This document shows, piece after piece, positions 49,420 to 63,100 of a stretch of DNA of 64,000 bases. The translations under genes and the position numbers were made by a program. The notes under the pieces are model-generated. The model was not told where the DNA came from, ran no database searches, and saw only the letters and a program-made list of their open reading frames with translations. Each line of letters begins with the position of its first letter. The stretch's first letter is position 1. Source of the DNA: Glandiceps talaboti (Eukaryota; Hemichordata; Enteropneusta; Spengelidae). Location: positions 22,118,503-22,182,502 of the forward strand of contig NC_135551.1 in assembly GCF_964340395.1 (NCBI RefSeq). The letters run 5' to 3'.

Positions 49420-52400
49420 TTTAAGTGTTCCGGCTATTGTATCGAACGTCATTGTATGTACCTCTGCAGTATTGAAAGCGTACTAAAACGATGTCTTTTC
49501 AGACCCCACCAAGCCAAATCGCCAAGATTGGTATGAAGATTCGTTCCAAGAGAATTGATATGGTTGTCTACCCTCAATTTCTTATCAGTTGAACTGGTAA
49601 AACTCGACGCGAGATATTCTAGAACGAGGTAAATATATTTATGAGCGTTTGGTTTGATATGCACATCTGATCTTCAGGTTCGTCCATTTTGAAACATCGC
49701 CAAGCCTTAAAGGCTGCGTCATAGCGTATGGTTCAAGATATTGCGAATCTTACACGAAAAATAATCAGCTTGCCATTTTGTAAATGGAGGAATGACGAAT
49801 CAAACCAATGACGAGCCGGAGACTAACAAACTATACTCTTTTGTTTATCACTGAAATGTGATGCAACTATCTTTCTTTGTATCGATTTTTTAAAAATAAA
49901 ATAAAAGGGTCAATCCGGAGCAGCAAAACATCTGACGTAAGCAAGATTTCAACTCTGCTATTTAGTCAGCAGACACAATTAAATTCGTATTAAGACTGGC
50001 TGAAGTAGACCCGATTTTCCTCACCATTGTCAATATGTCTGTCTGGTGTATGCGCAAGCGTTACTTTTCAAATTGCGAATTTTCTAGATGGAGGGCGTCG
50101 GACTTTGGCGCATACCGGCACGGTTGTGTCACGATCAGCTGATCGCAAACCCAAGGCTACACTCGGCATTGTTTTAACAGCGGCTCCAGTGACAGATACC
50201 GGCATTCTGAACTAGCTCTTTTAGTATAGTATTAATCAGAACGGTTCCTGTACGTGCATGACGTCCGAAATGTTAACATTGTACTAAATGCGATTACTGT
50301 AAGTCTTACAGTATATGAATGTTGATGTTTTTTGTGCGATGTTAACAGCTTTTAGAATGATCTGAAGCGAATGTATGATAACTGCTGGGGAGTTTGGAAT
50401 CCGAAGTAAAAATCATATGATCTAAAGCGTTTCTGCTGTATTTTCGGGACATACCTCGAATAAAACCGCGACTGTAGATTTGAAAGGCCGATATCAAAAA
50501 GCGCGGCGCACAATTTAAGAACTTTTTTTTTCACCTATGACACAATTGGATTAAAAATAAAACTTGAACAAAGTTCACATGCATGTATTTGAGTAATTCT
50601 TCGAATTAAATATGCATCCAGGGGCTCGGACGGATGGCCGAGATACTCCTACCTCAATCCTATGTAATCATCGACATACAACATCAGCCACCGTACGTCT
50701 ATGATTTCACAGATCTGACTTTCAGACTACGTGGCAGTATACTGAGTATACGTAGTGTGTGAGCCCCGAGCACAGATCTGAAATCTACAAAACTTGCAAT
50801 GGACAATTCTCTTGTGTACACAATACTGATATTTAAGTTGAGAAATTCATCAAATCGAGGTATAACAGATGTCACGCTCCATCTACTAAAATCGTATGAT
50901 TGTGTTCAGTTTATATATCCTCTTCATCGTTGAATTCAAACGTTTTACTAATACATAAATAGATATTTAATCATTAGGGGCCGACTGTCAAAAGTAATTT
51001 TTATTACCCGTGAACAATATGGCCTTCCACATTGAACGACTTTTGATCGTTATCAGTTAGTTCTTGACCTTTGTTCGCACTTTGGGAACTCAAGAATTTG
51101 AAGGTTTTTTTTGACAGCGGATGTTTTATGGTAGTTTTGAAACAACAACCATTATACTAATGAACCCAAATAAATAAATTATAAGAAAAAGCAAATGCAT
51201 TATTACAAGGCTAACTAATGCATGAGGGGGGATTAGATACACCATTGTCCCTCTCACGGACTGTGGATAAACAGATATCTGCTTTTTTCATAAAGGAATA
51301 ACCAACAGAGGGAATGTAATCGTAAATATTTCAGTATGCCCTCTTCACTATAATTGCGGTGGGGTGTCTGAAGTGCTGGTAAAGTTTTCTTTCTTTCGTC
51401 CTGAGGTAGGAACATCTAAAGCCTGTGCCTCAGGACATATATTCCATTATCTAGTTTTAGTATGAATTAATAAATCGACAGTGATAAGAATGACGGGTCA
51501 AGGGTCACACATGTCAGCATCAGCCAGGGATTTGAAGACGGTGAAATCATCACAATAGCTCCTAGCACTTCTTCACATTGGTTTGATTACACAGTATAAT
51601 TGATACAATATACAAACAGTATACCATTGAAAATAACCTGTCCTCATATGTCCCCTTCCTTGTGAAAGCCTACTCCGTCAAGCGTACGTTCTCAGCTTTG
51701 TTACTTAATCGTTGCCATGGCAACTAATCGCAGCTTCATCGGCAACCCGCAGGTTTGGGGGCCATGTCACCGCCATCGCATCTATATGACAGGCGCGTGA
51801 ATGGGTGTTGTAGGATTGAACGTATTGATATACATAGATGGGGTAATCGTGTCTCAACATGCCTACCACGTTTAAAGTCGGACTTAATTACTAAGAAAGA
51901 TGCTGCAAGCGACGTTTTAACGTTCACAATTCACAAAATTAGGACACTGCATTAGTATGGTTCGGTACACAATACACTGAACTACTGAATAATACATGTG
52001 ACCGAGGCAGTGGTTTTGTTTTGTTGTTCAGCTGTTGGCGATGAATTAGAACAAACGCTCAGCTGATCGCTGGCAAGGTCACGAATCAAACAGTGGATGC
52101 TCACAAAGAGTATACGAGTACGCCGTATATCACGTTACTATGTATAGATTTACATGTAAATATATCGCTTGACCGCAGCACATATTTAACTTATAACTTT
52201 TCGAGATGATGAACACCGGCAGAGGATTGTACATGTCATGGCACTTTGTCAACATTTTGACAGCTCCTGGGTATTTTACAAAAATGTATCACTCGAAAAT
52301 GTAAAATTCAAATAAAGTGCCCTCCACGGTCACGTTACCAACAACACGATTGGCGTTCATTTTGGTGACATTTCTTCATTTGTTTAATCAGGCCTACTTG

Positions 52401-53094
52401 TACGTCAGCTTTCCAGATACACCGAAGCACTCTTTGCAATTTGCATGGAGTACTTCCTGATGGAAAGCTTTATATTTCATCAATTATTGATCTTGTCACA
52501 CTTTCAGGAAGTTCTATGGACTAGTTAGGAATTGTGTACTAAGATGAATATTTAATAATAAACAGCTGCATTTGAAATCATATCAACTGTTACATTTTTG
52601 GTTATACGTTGTCATGGTTACACGGCATAAGTTATGATAAATGTGACATTTTGTTGAGTTTTCGAAAGGGCTTCATCAATTCGGATACAGGCTGTAAAAC
52701 TAATGACCTTTTAAAAAAATATGACAACCGGCTAAGATCATTGAATATTCTCACGGCTTTTCACTCCATCAGTCATTTGCTATATAAACACCTGTTACAC
52801 CCTTTATCTTCTGGGTGTGGCACCACCACCACAGTCGTCGGACCGGATCGGATCTCTCCGACCGTATGGATTTTATAGCTCAGCCCCCAGTCGAATGTCA
52901 ATAAGTTATATGTAAGATGCATTTTTTTTGAGCGTGTCCGAGTTAGGGTAGTCTGGATACCAACGTGGTTTCATGGAGGTGTAAATGGTAACGATACGAT
53001 AGGGACGAGACTAGAGTTATGGTTACCAGAGCGGATTTATAAGGTCACAATGTGATCAATTTGACTGCATACAAGGACAGACAGCTTGACTATC

Positions 53095-53097
<3 letters not shown>

Positions 53098-53137
<40 letters not shown>
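53098..53137 (+). repeat. Poly(T), 40 bp
   Basis: Homopolymer; may mark the tail of a minus-strand retroposed sequence, but no body was recognised. Confidence 0.9.
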
Positions 53138-53141
<4 letters not shown>

Positions 53142-54079
53142 CCGAACTTTCGGAATTAATAAGATAATTTAGATAATTAATTAATTTCTATTAAGATAAT
53201 TTGCATTATCTTCTTTTTTCATCTGTGTAGACTGTTCATTCCGTAAAGATCATACTCGGTATATTGTCTATTCGGAGCATATAATAGTAAAGATAATCTG
53301 ACCCCTGGGTAGAGAGAACAATAGCTGTCACGTGATATTTTTAACGCGCACTTACTTACCATCACATATTTAAGTATACACATTGTTCCAGCCTATTGGT
53401 TAGTTGGCATATGGGCGTCGATCGGCCATTTGCAGAACAACAACATGAGTGGGAGACCCCTTTGCCGTTGCGCTAAAACTATCAGAGTATTGCATGAAGT
53501 TTGCGAGATTTGTGCCGATCAGTGACAAAGTTGACATAGAAATGATCTACACGTATTAGTTCATATGACCTCACGACTCGCTATTTTTGGAAATACAACG
53601 ACATCATATGGTGGACACAGACCATAGAATTCCGTTATTTGCCAAAGAGATCACATGTAAGTAAAAAAACCCCCCGTGTTTAATATTATAATACAAATGT
53701 TTAAAACTGAGAGTTCGGTTTTTACATTTGAACCGATGTGTACTACTAAAAGTAGGTTATATGCGTATATAAAAACTGTCAAACATTACCAAAGATAGTA
53801 TCAAATCCGGGAAACCGAAACCTGTCTTTTATCATTGACATTGTTACAAAATGTTGGTCATGGATATACCTGTACTGTGGACGTGGCAATGGCGTAGTCG
53901 CATTCTTTTAGGTATATATATCATATGCAATTTGTAAATCACTCGTCCAAATCAGAAGTCGCCCCATTTCAGTCGACACCAGCGAGTGACCGTACTTGAA
54001 GCCTTCAGCTACTACTTCAAAGAGACGTCTGTTTCAATGTTATCCCGCTTTCACACTACCCTTCTATATTCTCGTCTCT

Positions 54080-54090
54080 GTCTGTCTGTA

Positions 54091-54153
<63 letters not shown>
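54080..54153 (+). repeat. (TCTG)n array
   Basis: About 18 tetramers. Cys-Leu-Ser-Val frames come from it. Confidence 0.95.
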
Positions 54154-54155
<2 letters not shown>

Positions 54156-55585
54156 CCCATCCTCCTGTATGATTGAAACTCAGCAAATATCATTGGCTAC
54201 AACGTCGACGTCGTCTTCCTATTCTTTTGCATGGCGAACTAGAACAAAACACGTTAGAGCGACGTCGGAGATGGCCGGGGGATTCGAGAAATTACTCCCT
54301 GTAATAAAAAATGTTTATCATGATCGTTTATAATTGAAACCGGTCCATTGAATGTACGTGGTTGTTGTAGTACTGAACGGTCGTGGATGTACAGTGCAGC
54401 TTTGAATGAACTATTACAGAAGGGAGCCAGGGCTTAAAACCTTCCGAGGCGTACATCTTGCATATCAAAGAAAAACTTTGTCCTCATTTCAAATTTACTT
54501 CGATTGTAAAATATTAGTTTTGTCTATTAAATTCATGTCATATACATACACGACTTTATTCGCATTGAGAAATATAAACCCTTGTTGTCTAGAGTATTTA
54601 TGCAAAGTTTAGTTTCAACCCGTCCCCATTTCCGTTAATATTATTTAATGTTTTAGTTAGTTTCATTTCTGATTTAGACACTACCAGAAAAAGTACGCTT
54701 ATTATTCCCCCCCCCCCCCGAAAAAATCATTGTATCACTCAAAAAGTTTAGTACATATTTATTCGATGACACATATTTTTCGCAAATGAAAATGAGATAT
54801 AAAAAAAAATGTTTTTTGGGTGAATATATTTTGGCCGGTAGGATAATATTTCGCGGTAAAAGCTGGTTGCACATTCTAGCCACACCCCAGCAAACGATGT
54901 CGTGAAAAGACAGTCCTAGGCCCGGTAATAAATAGTTCTATGTAGGATAAAAACTAAATTCTTATACTTAGGCCTCAGACCCCCTCCCCCACCCCCACCC
55001 GCTAACTAAATTGGCCAAAATTGAAAATTGTTTCAAACCGCGCAATCAATTTCAAATCAGTATACAGTAGTGTGTAGTGCTATGAATATAAATCCAATAT
55101 ACAGTGAATAAAAAATAGTTCCTTTGTTGACACTTTATATTTTAGTGCCATACATTTACTATAGGGAAAATTCTTCCATTTCTCAATTTGACATTTTTAA
55201 AGAAATATTTATATTTAGGGGTACAAAACATCCATCAAAAGTAAAATCGATTTTGTAGGATGAGAACTAAATGGCTCACCCACACCCCAATGTAAAAGAA
55301 TTTAGTTTTATTATCCTACATTGAACTATTGATCTCGCCCCTATCTTCATTTTTACTGTACCTACTTACATTTGTTGTAAATCACGAAACTAAACGTATG
55401 ATGTTCATTGACACAAGGCTAACCTTTGACCTATCGATAACGAAAGACTTTGACTCTGATATTTCTTCCGCAACACCTCTTAAGTACTCGTGACTGGTGC
55501 GTCTCGGACGGTGCCGTAAAAGAAGCTGTGTTTTACGACGTGAGTTTCTCGGAGCAGTCATTCAGCGCCGTAAACAGGCTATAAA

Positions 55586-55869
55586 CAGGGCTCGAAATTA
55601 ACCTGGTAGTCTTGAGTGGGCTACCAATTTCAGAGTGGTGGCCAAAGGATTGTGACCAATAGTCCTATATTCCTGAAAATGAAAACTGTGTTCCCTCTAT
55701 ATGAAATGTATGTGTTGTTAAAATACTTTCATGTCCTTAAATCTTCCATCCCTTAAATCATCGCATAATCAGTGGAAGCCTGAACCGGCTATCAGCTACA
55801 AATTATGGTAGTCCCATGACAAGAATTGGTAGTGTGTGGACACGGGACTACTGTTAATTTCAAGCCCTG
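55586..55869. mobile_element. hAT-like MITE, CAGGGCTCGAAATTAAC ends
   Basis: The termini CAGGGCTCGAAATTAAC and GTTAATTTCAAGCCCTG are inverted with one mismatch, and weaker inverted similarity runs further in (GGTAGTC, CTACCAATT). Flanking TATAAA at 55580-55585 and 55870-55875 is a likely target-site duplication, although hAT elements usually make 8 bp. CAGGG-type ends are known for hAT elements. No transposase. Confidence 0.7.
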
Positions 55870-57619
55870 TATAAAATAGTCGGTTGTTCGGACAAAATTA
55901 ACAGCTGTATGCAAATTGTCAATTTAATAGTGAAATGCATTAAATTGTCAATTTAATAATGTAGTTGATATCACTGAAAATACAAATTACTTTGGTTTCC
56001 AATTTAAGGGATATCGGTACAATGAACTATTTTAAACAAAAACAATGGAAGTTGTCACTGGAACTATTGTTTCTCTATTTTTGTGCAAGTTTATTTTCGA
56101 CATATCTATTCTGTACATGCTGACACGTGTATAATGACGTGCTAAATTGCCATCAACATTTTAATACAACGAATGATTATATTAACCGTCAAATAGGAGT
56201 TGACAGGTAATGCAGCCAATTCACAATTTGGTCTCTTCAAGTGACTATTTTGTGTAGTTAAAGGTTGGTCAAAATTAACGTAAAAGGGAACTTTTAAAAG
56301 AAAATCATAACCACATCCTCACAAGGCAACATAAAATTCCGCTGGCGATGGCAATTTACGATGTTGCCATAAAAAGTCCTGGGTTTTACGACGACGAGTG
56401 ACCGTTAAATCTGAGGAAATTCCTGCTATTACATGAACAACGCATGAGTTGGATGGTTGGTGAAAAGTGACACGTCACGGCTACATGAATCGTTGTAAAC
56501 ATTATACTTGATTAGTTTAGCCATGGTTTTATGTAAAGTATTACTAACCAAAGTAAAAACCGTCTTAACTCAGCCTGTGCCCCGTTAATGCATGTCATTA
56601 ATGTTTTCTCCCTATGATTTGGTGTAATTGTCCGTATGGCCCATAGAATTTGAAATGTAGGTCTACAACAGGGTCAACCATCACCACACCCATAATTTCA
56701 TGACCAAGGACATTTTGACCATAGACCCTACTCATGTAGGGTCTGGCAAGAAAGCGAAATGAATATTAAAATCTAAGGTTCGAAGAACTTACCATTGCCA
56801 TTGCAACTGTAATATTGGTTTTTCATATCGCTTCACTAATAACCTTAGCATGGAATAATGTTATTTTCAAGTAAAACCAAACTACATCAAAATTCATGCT
56901 ATGCTATTTTCAGGATTTTTCACTGTTTTTTTTCCTAGCTCTAATGATTAGGCTCTAATGATTAGAATTAAAAGTAACTTAAATGATTTTATTTTCGAAA
57001 CACATAAACTTAAACGAGCGAAATTTATCACTTTTTATGGGTAAAGAAAACCAACGCAAATGTTACTGATCATCTACAGTAACAGTGATTTGACAACATT
57101 TCTTTCAGATACAGGCGAAATTTCTATCGGGACGTTATGAATTATTTGTCGGTGACCATGAGCCTTTCAAATATCGTATAAATTGGTAGTATATGACCGC
57201 AAAGACATTTGCAAAAAAATAATAAACCAACAAGACAAAGAACTCTCAGTGTCACTGCCAACAAAGAGAAGGTCGTCACACTATCTCCGGCTTTTCATGA
57301 TCACCAGAGCACAGAAGAGAAACCACGCAAAGCCAACTATTGCGTTCATTGTACATTCGGAGGTCACACCTTACCCAGGGAAAGAAAGTTACCATTGTGC
57401 AGTTGCGGTATGAGTGACTTGCAACTTATTTTTCGGTAAAATGCTTGCGCTGTATATGCGAACTATTGTGCTCACCTAAGTGACCCTGGTCGGTTAAAAG
57501 TTCGCTATTCAGTTTAAGATGATATTTCTAGACATGAGCGCAGTTCGTTTCAGGGCATATATATGCCTTTTAGCCTTTAGAAGTTGTCGTGAATCCAAAT
57601 ACTAGTCATTTTAAGTTAA

Positions 57620-58010
57620 TCTGGCCTGTGTAATGGCTGAATGTGTAATTCCGTTCAATCATAGCCCCAGCATATGTACAGTCTATGGTTCAATCGTTCG
57701 TATCTGTTTTACGGCAACGTTAACGAGCCTCCCACATTTATTTCGAAATGTAGTGGTAGAAATAATAACTGGTTTGCCAGAATGGTATCTACTGGCTGAA
57801 TATGTTGCTTTGCGCGCTTCACTCGTTAACTAGCTTTCCACTCGTTGAATAAGTACCTCCGTTACAATCATTCATTTCCCTGGCTACAGGCTGAATCTGT
57901 GACTTTGCCTCACTTGTTCACTAGACTGTCTACTGGATGAATTTGTTATTTGATTTCGTCAATACATTTGTTCGTAGCCGAGTCACAGATTCAGCCAGTG
58001 GACACACTAT
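57620..58010. repeat. Diverged repeat of GGCTGAATxTGTxACTTTGC with an inverted copy
   Basis: Related motifs at 57635, 57787, 57889 and 57942 in direct orientation, and AGTCACAGATTCAGCC at 57981-57996 as an exact inverted match of 57889-57904. Confidence 0.6.
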
Positions 58011-58602
58011 AAACCTCAATCATTATCTGAAAGCTATCGCAAAAATCGAGTGACAGCAACAACTGAATCCCAATATAGTGTGTGATCCATATGGGCAACT
58101 TGAATATTATTCCCGATATATCTAAGCATGACTAATTTGGGTCCGATTTGCATAATTAGGTTTAGGTCTGTACATGCAAAGCAGTTCTGCTGCAAAGTTT
58201 ACTTTGCTGCATGGTCTGATAAAACCGAACCCCAGTCAACAACAAAAGATGACTATAAATTGGAAAGTTGTTGATTTACATAATTGTCTTCGGTTTATTT
58301 TAAGTACGATTGATAATTACACTGGGCAAATAAAAGTAACCCTATCGTGAAACGTCACCTCTTCGCAACATAAATGTCATATTATGTCATAGAATCATAT
58401 CTTCTCTGAAAATTGTAATTGAAAGTTATAATTACTCATTATGAAATGCAAATAATCCTGGGGTCCAAATATTATGTTTGACACGAGGGATATCGTATAC
58501 TTGTCTGAATGATATTATGCAGTCTATAGTTGAGAAAAAAATGTCGAGTCTTCAAGTTGCATTCGCTATGGATTTTTTAAAAATTTTTTAGAAGCACTCC
58601 TT

Positions 58603-58702
58603 TGAGTGAGTGAGTGAGTGAGTGAGTGAGTGAGTGAGTGAGTGAGTGAGTGAGTGAGTGAGTGCGTGAGTGAGTGCGTGAGTGAGTGATTGAGTGAGTG
58701 GG
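58603..58702 (+). repeat. (GAGT)n array
   Basis: About 24 tetramers with a few GCGT variants. Confidence 0.95.
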
Positions 58703-59361
58703 CTTGGTGGTGAGTAAGCCTCCTAGACTGCGCCTGAAGGCCATTTGAACACGGTATATTGTGACAGTTGTGTGACCGCTAAAATAGAATCATTTTAGCG
58801 CCACTGACCCCATCAACGGGTACGTATCACCTGTCAGCATTCCATGTCAAGTTTAAAAGGGAAAGTTTTTAGGCCGGTCTCGGGGATTATCTGATCTAAA
58901 GGAGCACATATCCCAAACGGCTATTGTGTTTACTCAAAACCATTGACTTTCAGTGTTATTACTATTTGCGCAGCGTTATCCGATATTTACATGTTACTAT
59001 ATAATTGTAGAGCCAGAAAGAAGATATGCTTTGCAAGGCTATGGGCTATGGCAACCTGTTGAATAACACATATTTACATTCTATCGTCACAAAGACCACA
59101 GAATCAATGAAAAGCGACAGTGCTCCGTTTGAAGGCTTAGACGAAAGTAGTTCAGTTTAATACGAGATAGACATGTCGACACTACGGAATCCACAGAGAT
59201 GCGACACCAGGGGACGCGTTAACACTGACCATTGATCTTAACGACAACATTGCGTGAACAGTAATAATTAGTAAAGTCGTCCGCCAGACAGACAGACAGA
59301 CAGACAGACAGAGAGATGATATAAAAGTCCAATTCAGAAGAAAACACCCTCGCACAAAGTT
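58703..59361. other. Unassigned, upstream of the creatinase locus
   Basis: No gene recognised apart from the short (CAGA)n tract. Confidence 0.5.
59284..59315 (+). repeat. (CAGA)n array
   Basis: Short uninterrupted tetramer tract. Confidence 0.95.
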
Positions 59362-59640
59362 TCAACAAGGTAACTTTGAATGCAATCTACGACTTCTCTC
59401 ACTGTGCTTATGTTTCGTAATGCCACGTAATGCCTGCCACTCTACGGGCTCTAGCTGAGCGAGAGAAAACAGACCGCCAGCATAGACGGATTTAGATTCG
59501 ATCGATTTCGAGATCGTTCCGACCCTCGGTTGCAGGCAGTACACATGTAACTTGGCATACTTAGGGACTTGCGACTTCAATTCTGAATCAGCACAGTACG
59601 CAATCCCCATTATCATGACGTACGTACTACAGGCTGACAT
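59362..59640 (-). CDS. Possible divergent first exon, unrecognised
   Basis: A 92-codon frame starting MSACSTYVMIMGIAYCADSE, head to head with creatinase and 279 bp from its ATG. It contains a GTGAGA donor-like site after the codons for KHKHS, so it could be a first exon of about 80 residues. No domain, signal peptide or known family was recognised, and no partner exon was found to the left. Chance is a real alternative. Confidence 0.22.
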   Translation of the reverse strand: MSACSTYVMIMGIAYCADSELKSQVPKYAKLHVYCLQPRVGTISKSIESKSVYAGGLFSLAQLEPVEWQALRGITKHKHSERSRRLHSKLPC

Positions 59641-59919
59641 TTTCGATAATTAGGAATAACAGTGACGTATTTAAAATAGCACTTGGTGTGAAGGATAGTT
59701 GATCACTAGCATCGCCCGTCGCCCCTACATTGACATAATAATAATTATGGACAGCAGATACCCCAAAGCGTTTTCCTCCCGTTTTATTCTGGAATAATTG
59801 TCAGTGAACTTTCTAACGTTCTCTCTCTTTTTATTTTGCAGTTGCAGTATCTCAAATCGTTATTTTTCTGAAAAGTTGGTTTATTTTCTTGGTATCCAAA
59901 ACATACACTTTTATTAACG

Positions 59920-60102
59920 ATGTTGCGCGCTGCACTCTCTGGTTGGTCATCTCGACTCGTGACGTCATTGACACGACCAGCATGCTCAGCTGTCTCACTG
60001 CAAGGAACGACAAGATGGCAGAGCACAGGACCTACAGATCTGAACTTGAACCCGGTTAACAAAGACATGCCCAGGCTAATAGACTTAAAGAATGGGCAAA
60101 AG
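59920..60102 (+). CDS. Creatinase exon 1, with likely mitochondrial presequence
   Basis: Encodes residues 1-61, starting MLRAALSGWSSRLV and ending LKNGQK, phase 0, donor GTAAGG at 60103. Five Arg and no Asp/Glu occur in the first 39 residues, with a possible cleavage region near TRWQSTG. Bacterial creatinases lack this extension. A pyrimidine-rich TTTTTATTTTGCAG at 59829-59842 could be a 5' UTR acceptor. Confidence 0.85.
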
Positions 60103-63100
60103 GTAAGGATTGTTTTAGTTCAGCTGTACACATATGGTGCCACGCCGTGTATGTGTGTGTGTGTGTGTGGGGGGGGGGGGCTGTTTCTGTTGATGATATT
60201 TATTGATATATTATTAGAGCCTGTTTTTGTTTCATATTACTTTTTCATAGCAACTATATGAGTGGGTCAGTCGATTACAAAAAAATATTAGAAAATCATC
60301 TTCATGATTCTCTGCTCCTGTCTGTCTTACAACTTAAGTTCATCATCTTGGGGGGTTCTGCAGTCGCGGAGATATGACAGTTCAGACGCTCGCTTATTCT
60401 TGTCAGAGAGGGCGCTGTTCCACAACACATTTGGGGCGGGCAAAATTTTAACATCATATCAATGTGGAGCTGAAAATTTGCATATCGTGCTAAATTATGT
60501 CATCATGTATGTACTAGTCTACTATGATAGAATACCCTGTATGAGTTGCACAAAACTAAGTGATGATGGATAGAGCTTCATGAAGTACAATACTGTGACA
60601 TTTTGATATGCTGCAAAAGTTACACCCCCCCCTGTCCCCACCCCTCACCAAGTATGGCCTCAGCTATGCTTCTTTAATGTTAGACACCAAAAATGCTGTG
60701 AGGGAGAGTCGCTGTTCAAATAGTGAAGGGATGTCCTCAGAAAAAGAACTGTTTTTATCTTGAATATAATTTTTGAAAATTGGTTGATTTGCGGACTCTG
60801 ATTTTGTATATTGTATTGTTAATATTACAGGTAAAGTGTACTTTCTCGGAAGATGAAATGACACGTCGGGTAAATGGTCTGCGGTCATTCATGGAAGACA
60901 ATGGAATTGTCGCCAGTATCTTCACTTCTTATCACAATATAAACTATTTCAGTGACTTTTTGTATACTAAATTTGGTCGTCATTATGGACTAGTTATTAC
61001 TATGGACAAATCCATTAGTATATCAGCTAATATTGATGGCGGTCAACCCTGGCGACGTACATTTGGTGGCGACAATGTAGTATACACCGACTGGCATCAG
61101 GATAACTTCTACTTTGCTCTTGGTGAAGTTTTAAGAGATTACACGGGGAAGATAGGGGTTGAGTACGACAGCGTTCCTTTGGATAATTTCAAGCAATTTG
61201 AAAAGGCGTTACCAGTACGACCATTGGTGGATGTTGGCTTGCCAACAATGAAAATGAGAATGATGAAATCCTCTGAAGAGATAGAGCTCATCAAACAGGG
61301 TGCTCGTATTGCTGATTTAGGGGGATATGCATGTGTTGATGCTATTACTGCAGGTGTTCGTGAACACGAAGTGGCATTGGCGGGAACACAGGCCATGGTC
61401 CGAGAAATTGCAGATACATACCCTCATGCAGAGTTAAGAGATAGTAAGTAAAACACAATATTGGCATTTAGTGTTGTAGGGTCTGCATCCAGACACAGTG
61501 CATTAAATATTTTATGACAGGTTATTTTACAAGTGCACTGATACTTCACATCATTCTGTTGTCTCTTCTGTAACATATTATGGCTGACACAGTATAATGT
61601 ACTGTCATTATTTGAACAGTATAATTGGAAATGTGTATATAGACGGGAGTACATTTGTAGTTTTCAAATTTCACACACCTTGGATTCCATTCTTTTGTCA
61701 CATGATTCCCATGAGTAGTCATGTGACCAACCCAGAACATCAGACTAGTAAACAAGTCCATGGTTTCAGTTTTCCTTTCACTAAATATCAATTTTGTGTA
61801 GTGTCTCAAAACTTTATATATGTTAATATAAAGAAAGTTCTATTATTTCAATCTACAAAAAAGACGTTGCCTTGTAAGTCAAAAAAGTAGGTTTCATACA
61901 AAATATATTTGTATGTAAAAACAAATCATAGATACTGTTGAAATTGACTTGTACTACTAATTGTGTTATTTACATTCTTTTCACAGCATGGGTATGGTTG
62001 CAGTCAGGTTTAAATACTGATGGTGCTCATAATCCTGTTACTTCAAGACGTATAGAGAATGGTGATATCCTTAGTTTGAATTGTTTCCCAATGATTGCTG
62101 GGTAAGTCTTAGTTTATAAGGTACACTGTAACAGGGCACAGATCCAGGTCTTACGACTAGACTATGATTAGACTTACCTAGACTGTAAGATACGTGGGGC
62201 GCCCTCACACATCGGTCAACCCCCTCCCATATCAGTGAGAGGAGGTCGGTGAGGGCAAAATGCCACAATGTATTTTACAGTCTAGATGAGTCTAACTACA
62301 GTGTAGTAGTACGACCTGGATCTGTGGTCGTAAGGTTGTCAAATGAAATTTGAGGATGATAGTGTGACAGTGTGCATGCAGGTCCAGCTTAATAGCGTCT
62401 TTAGTGCTGTACACAACTCATGATGCGTGTCGTATCCATTACGACAGAATTGCCCGAGGTCTTGCAGCTAGATTAGTCAAACACCCCTATCTCCCTGTAC
62501 TATACACACTAGGTAAACTACGTTATTGAAATTGGCAAAAAATCAAAAGCAATAATACATATTTTCTAATACATGTAGTCAGCTCTCCCCCCCCCCCCCA
62601 AAAAAAAAAAAACCCCCCCAAAAAACCCCCAAAAAACAACAACAAATGAGTCATTTATAATTTGCATAATATGTACTTCATTTGATTCCTTCAGATACTA
62701 CACAGCACTTGAGCGTACCATGTTCCTAAACCATGTGACTTCTGATCGGCATTTGGAATTATGGGAAATCAATTGTGATGTACATCGTAGAGGACTTGAA
62801 CTTATACGTCCCGGAATCAGATGTAGTGAAATAGCGGCAGAATTGAATGAAATCTATAAGAAACATAACGTCCTACAATACAGGACTTTTGGATATGGTC
62901 ATTCATTTGGAACTCTCTGCCATTATTATGGACGGGAAGCAGGTATGTATAATAAATGCTATGGAATTGTCGGCTGCATAATTAGATGTTATTCCCCAAT
63001 ATGTTTCTTCGTTCAGCCAAGGAAAATACGAGTGACTTAAGAGGCCTTTGTCACTATGAGTCACTAGACTAGTAGTGACAACCCCTAGGTCACAAGTATT

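Larger units (their letters stand above)
54154..58602. other. Unassigned intergenic around the hAT-like MITE
   Basis: The 76-codon frame at 57209-57439 contains NYCVHC and PLCSCG, suggestive of Cys pairs, but no family was recognised. Otherwise AT-rich and featureless. Confidence 0.45.

Noticed and set aside
53098-53137. Poly(T) as the tail of a retroposed gene copy
   Set aside because: No coding or SINE-like body was recognised next to it.
57209-57439. 76-codon frame with NYCVHC and PLCSCG Cys pairs
   Set aside because: The spacing does not match a zinc-finger family I know, and no neighbouring exon supports it.
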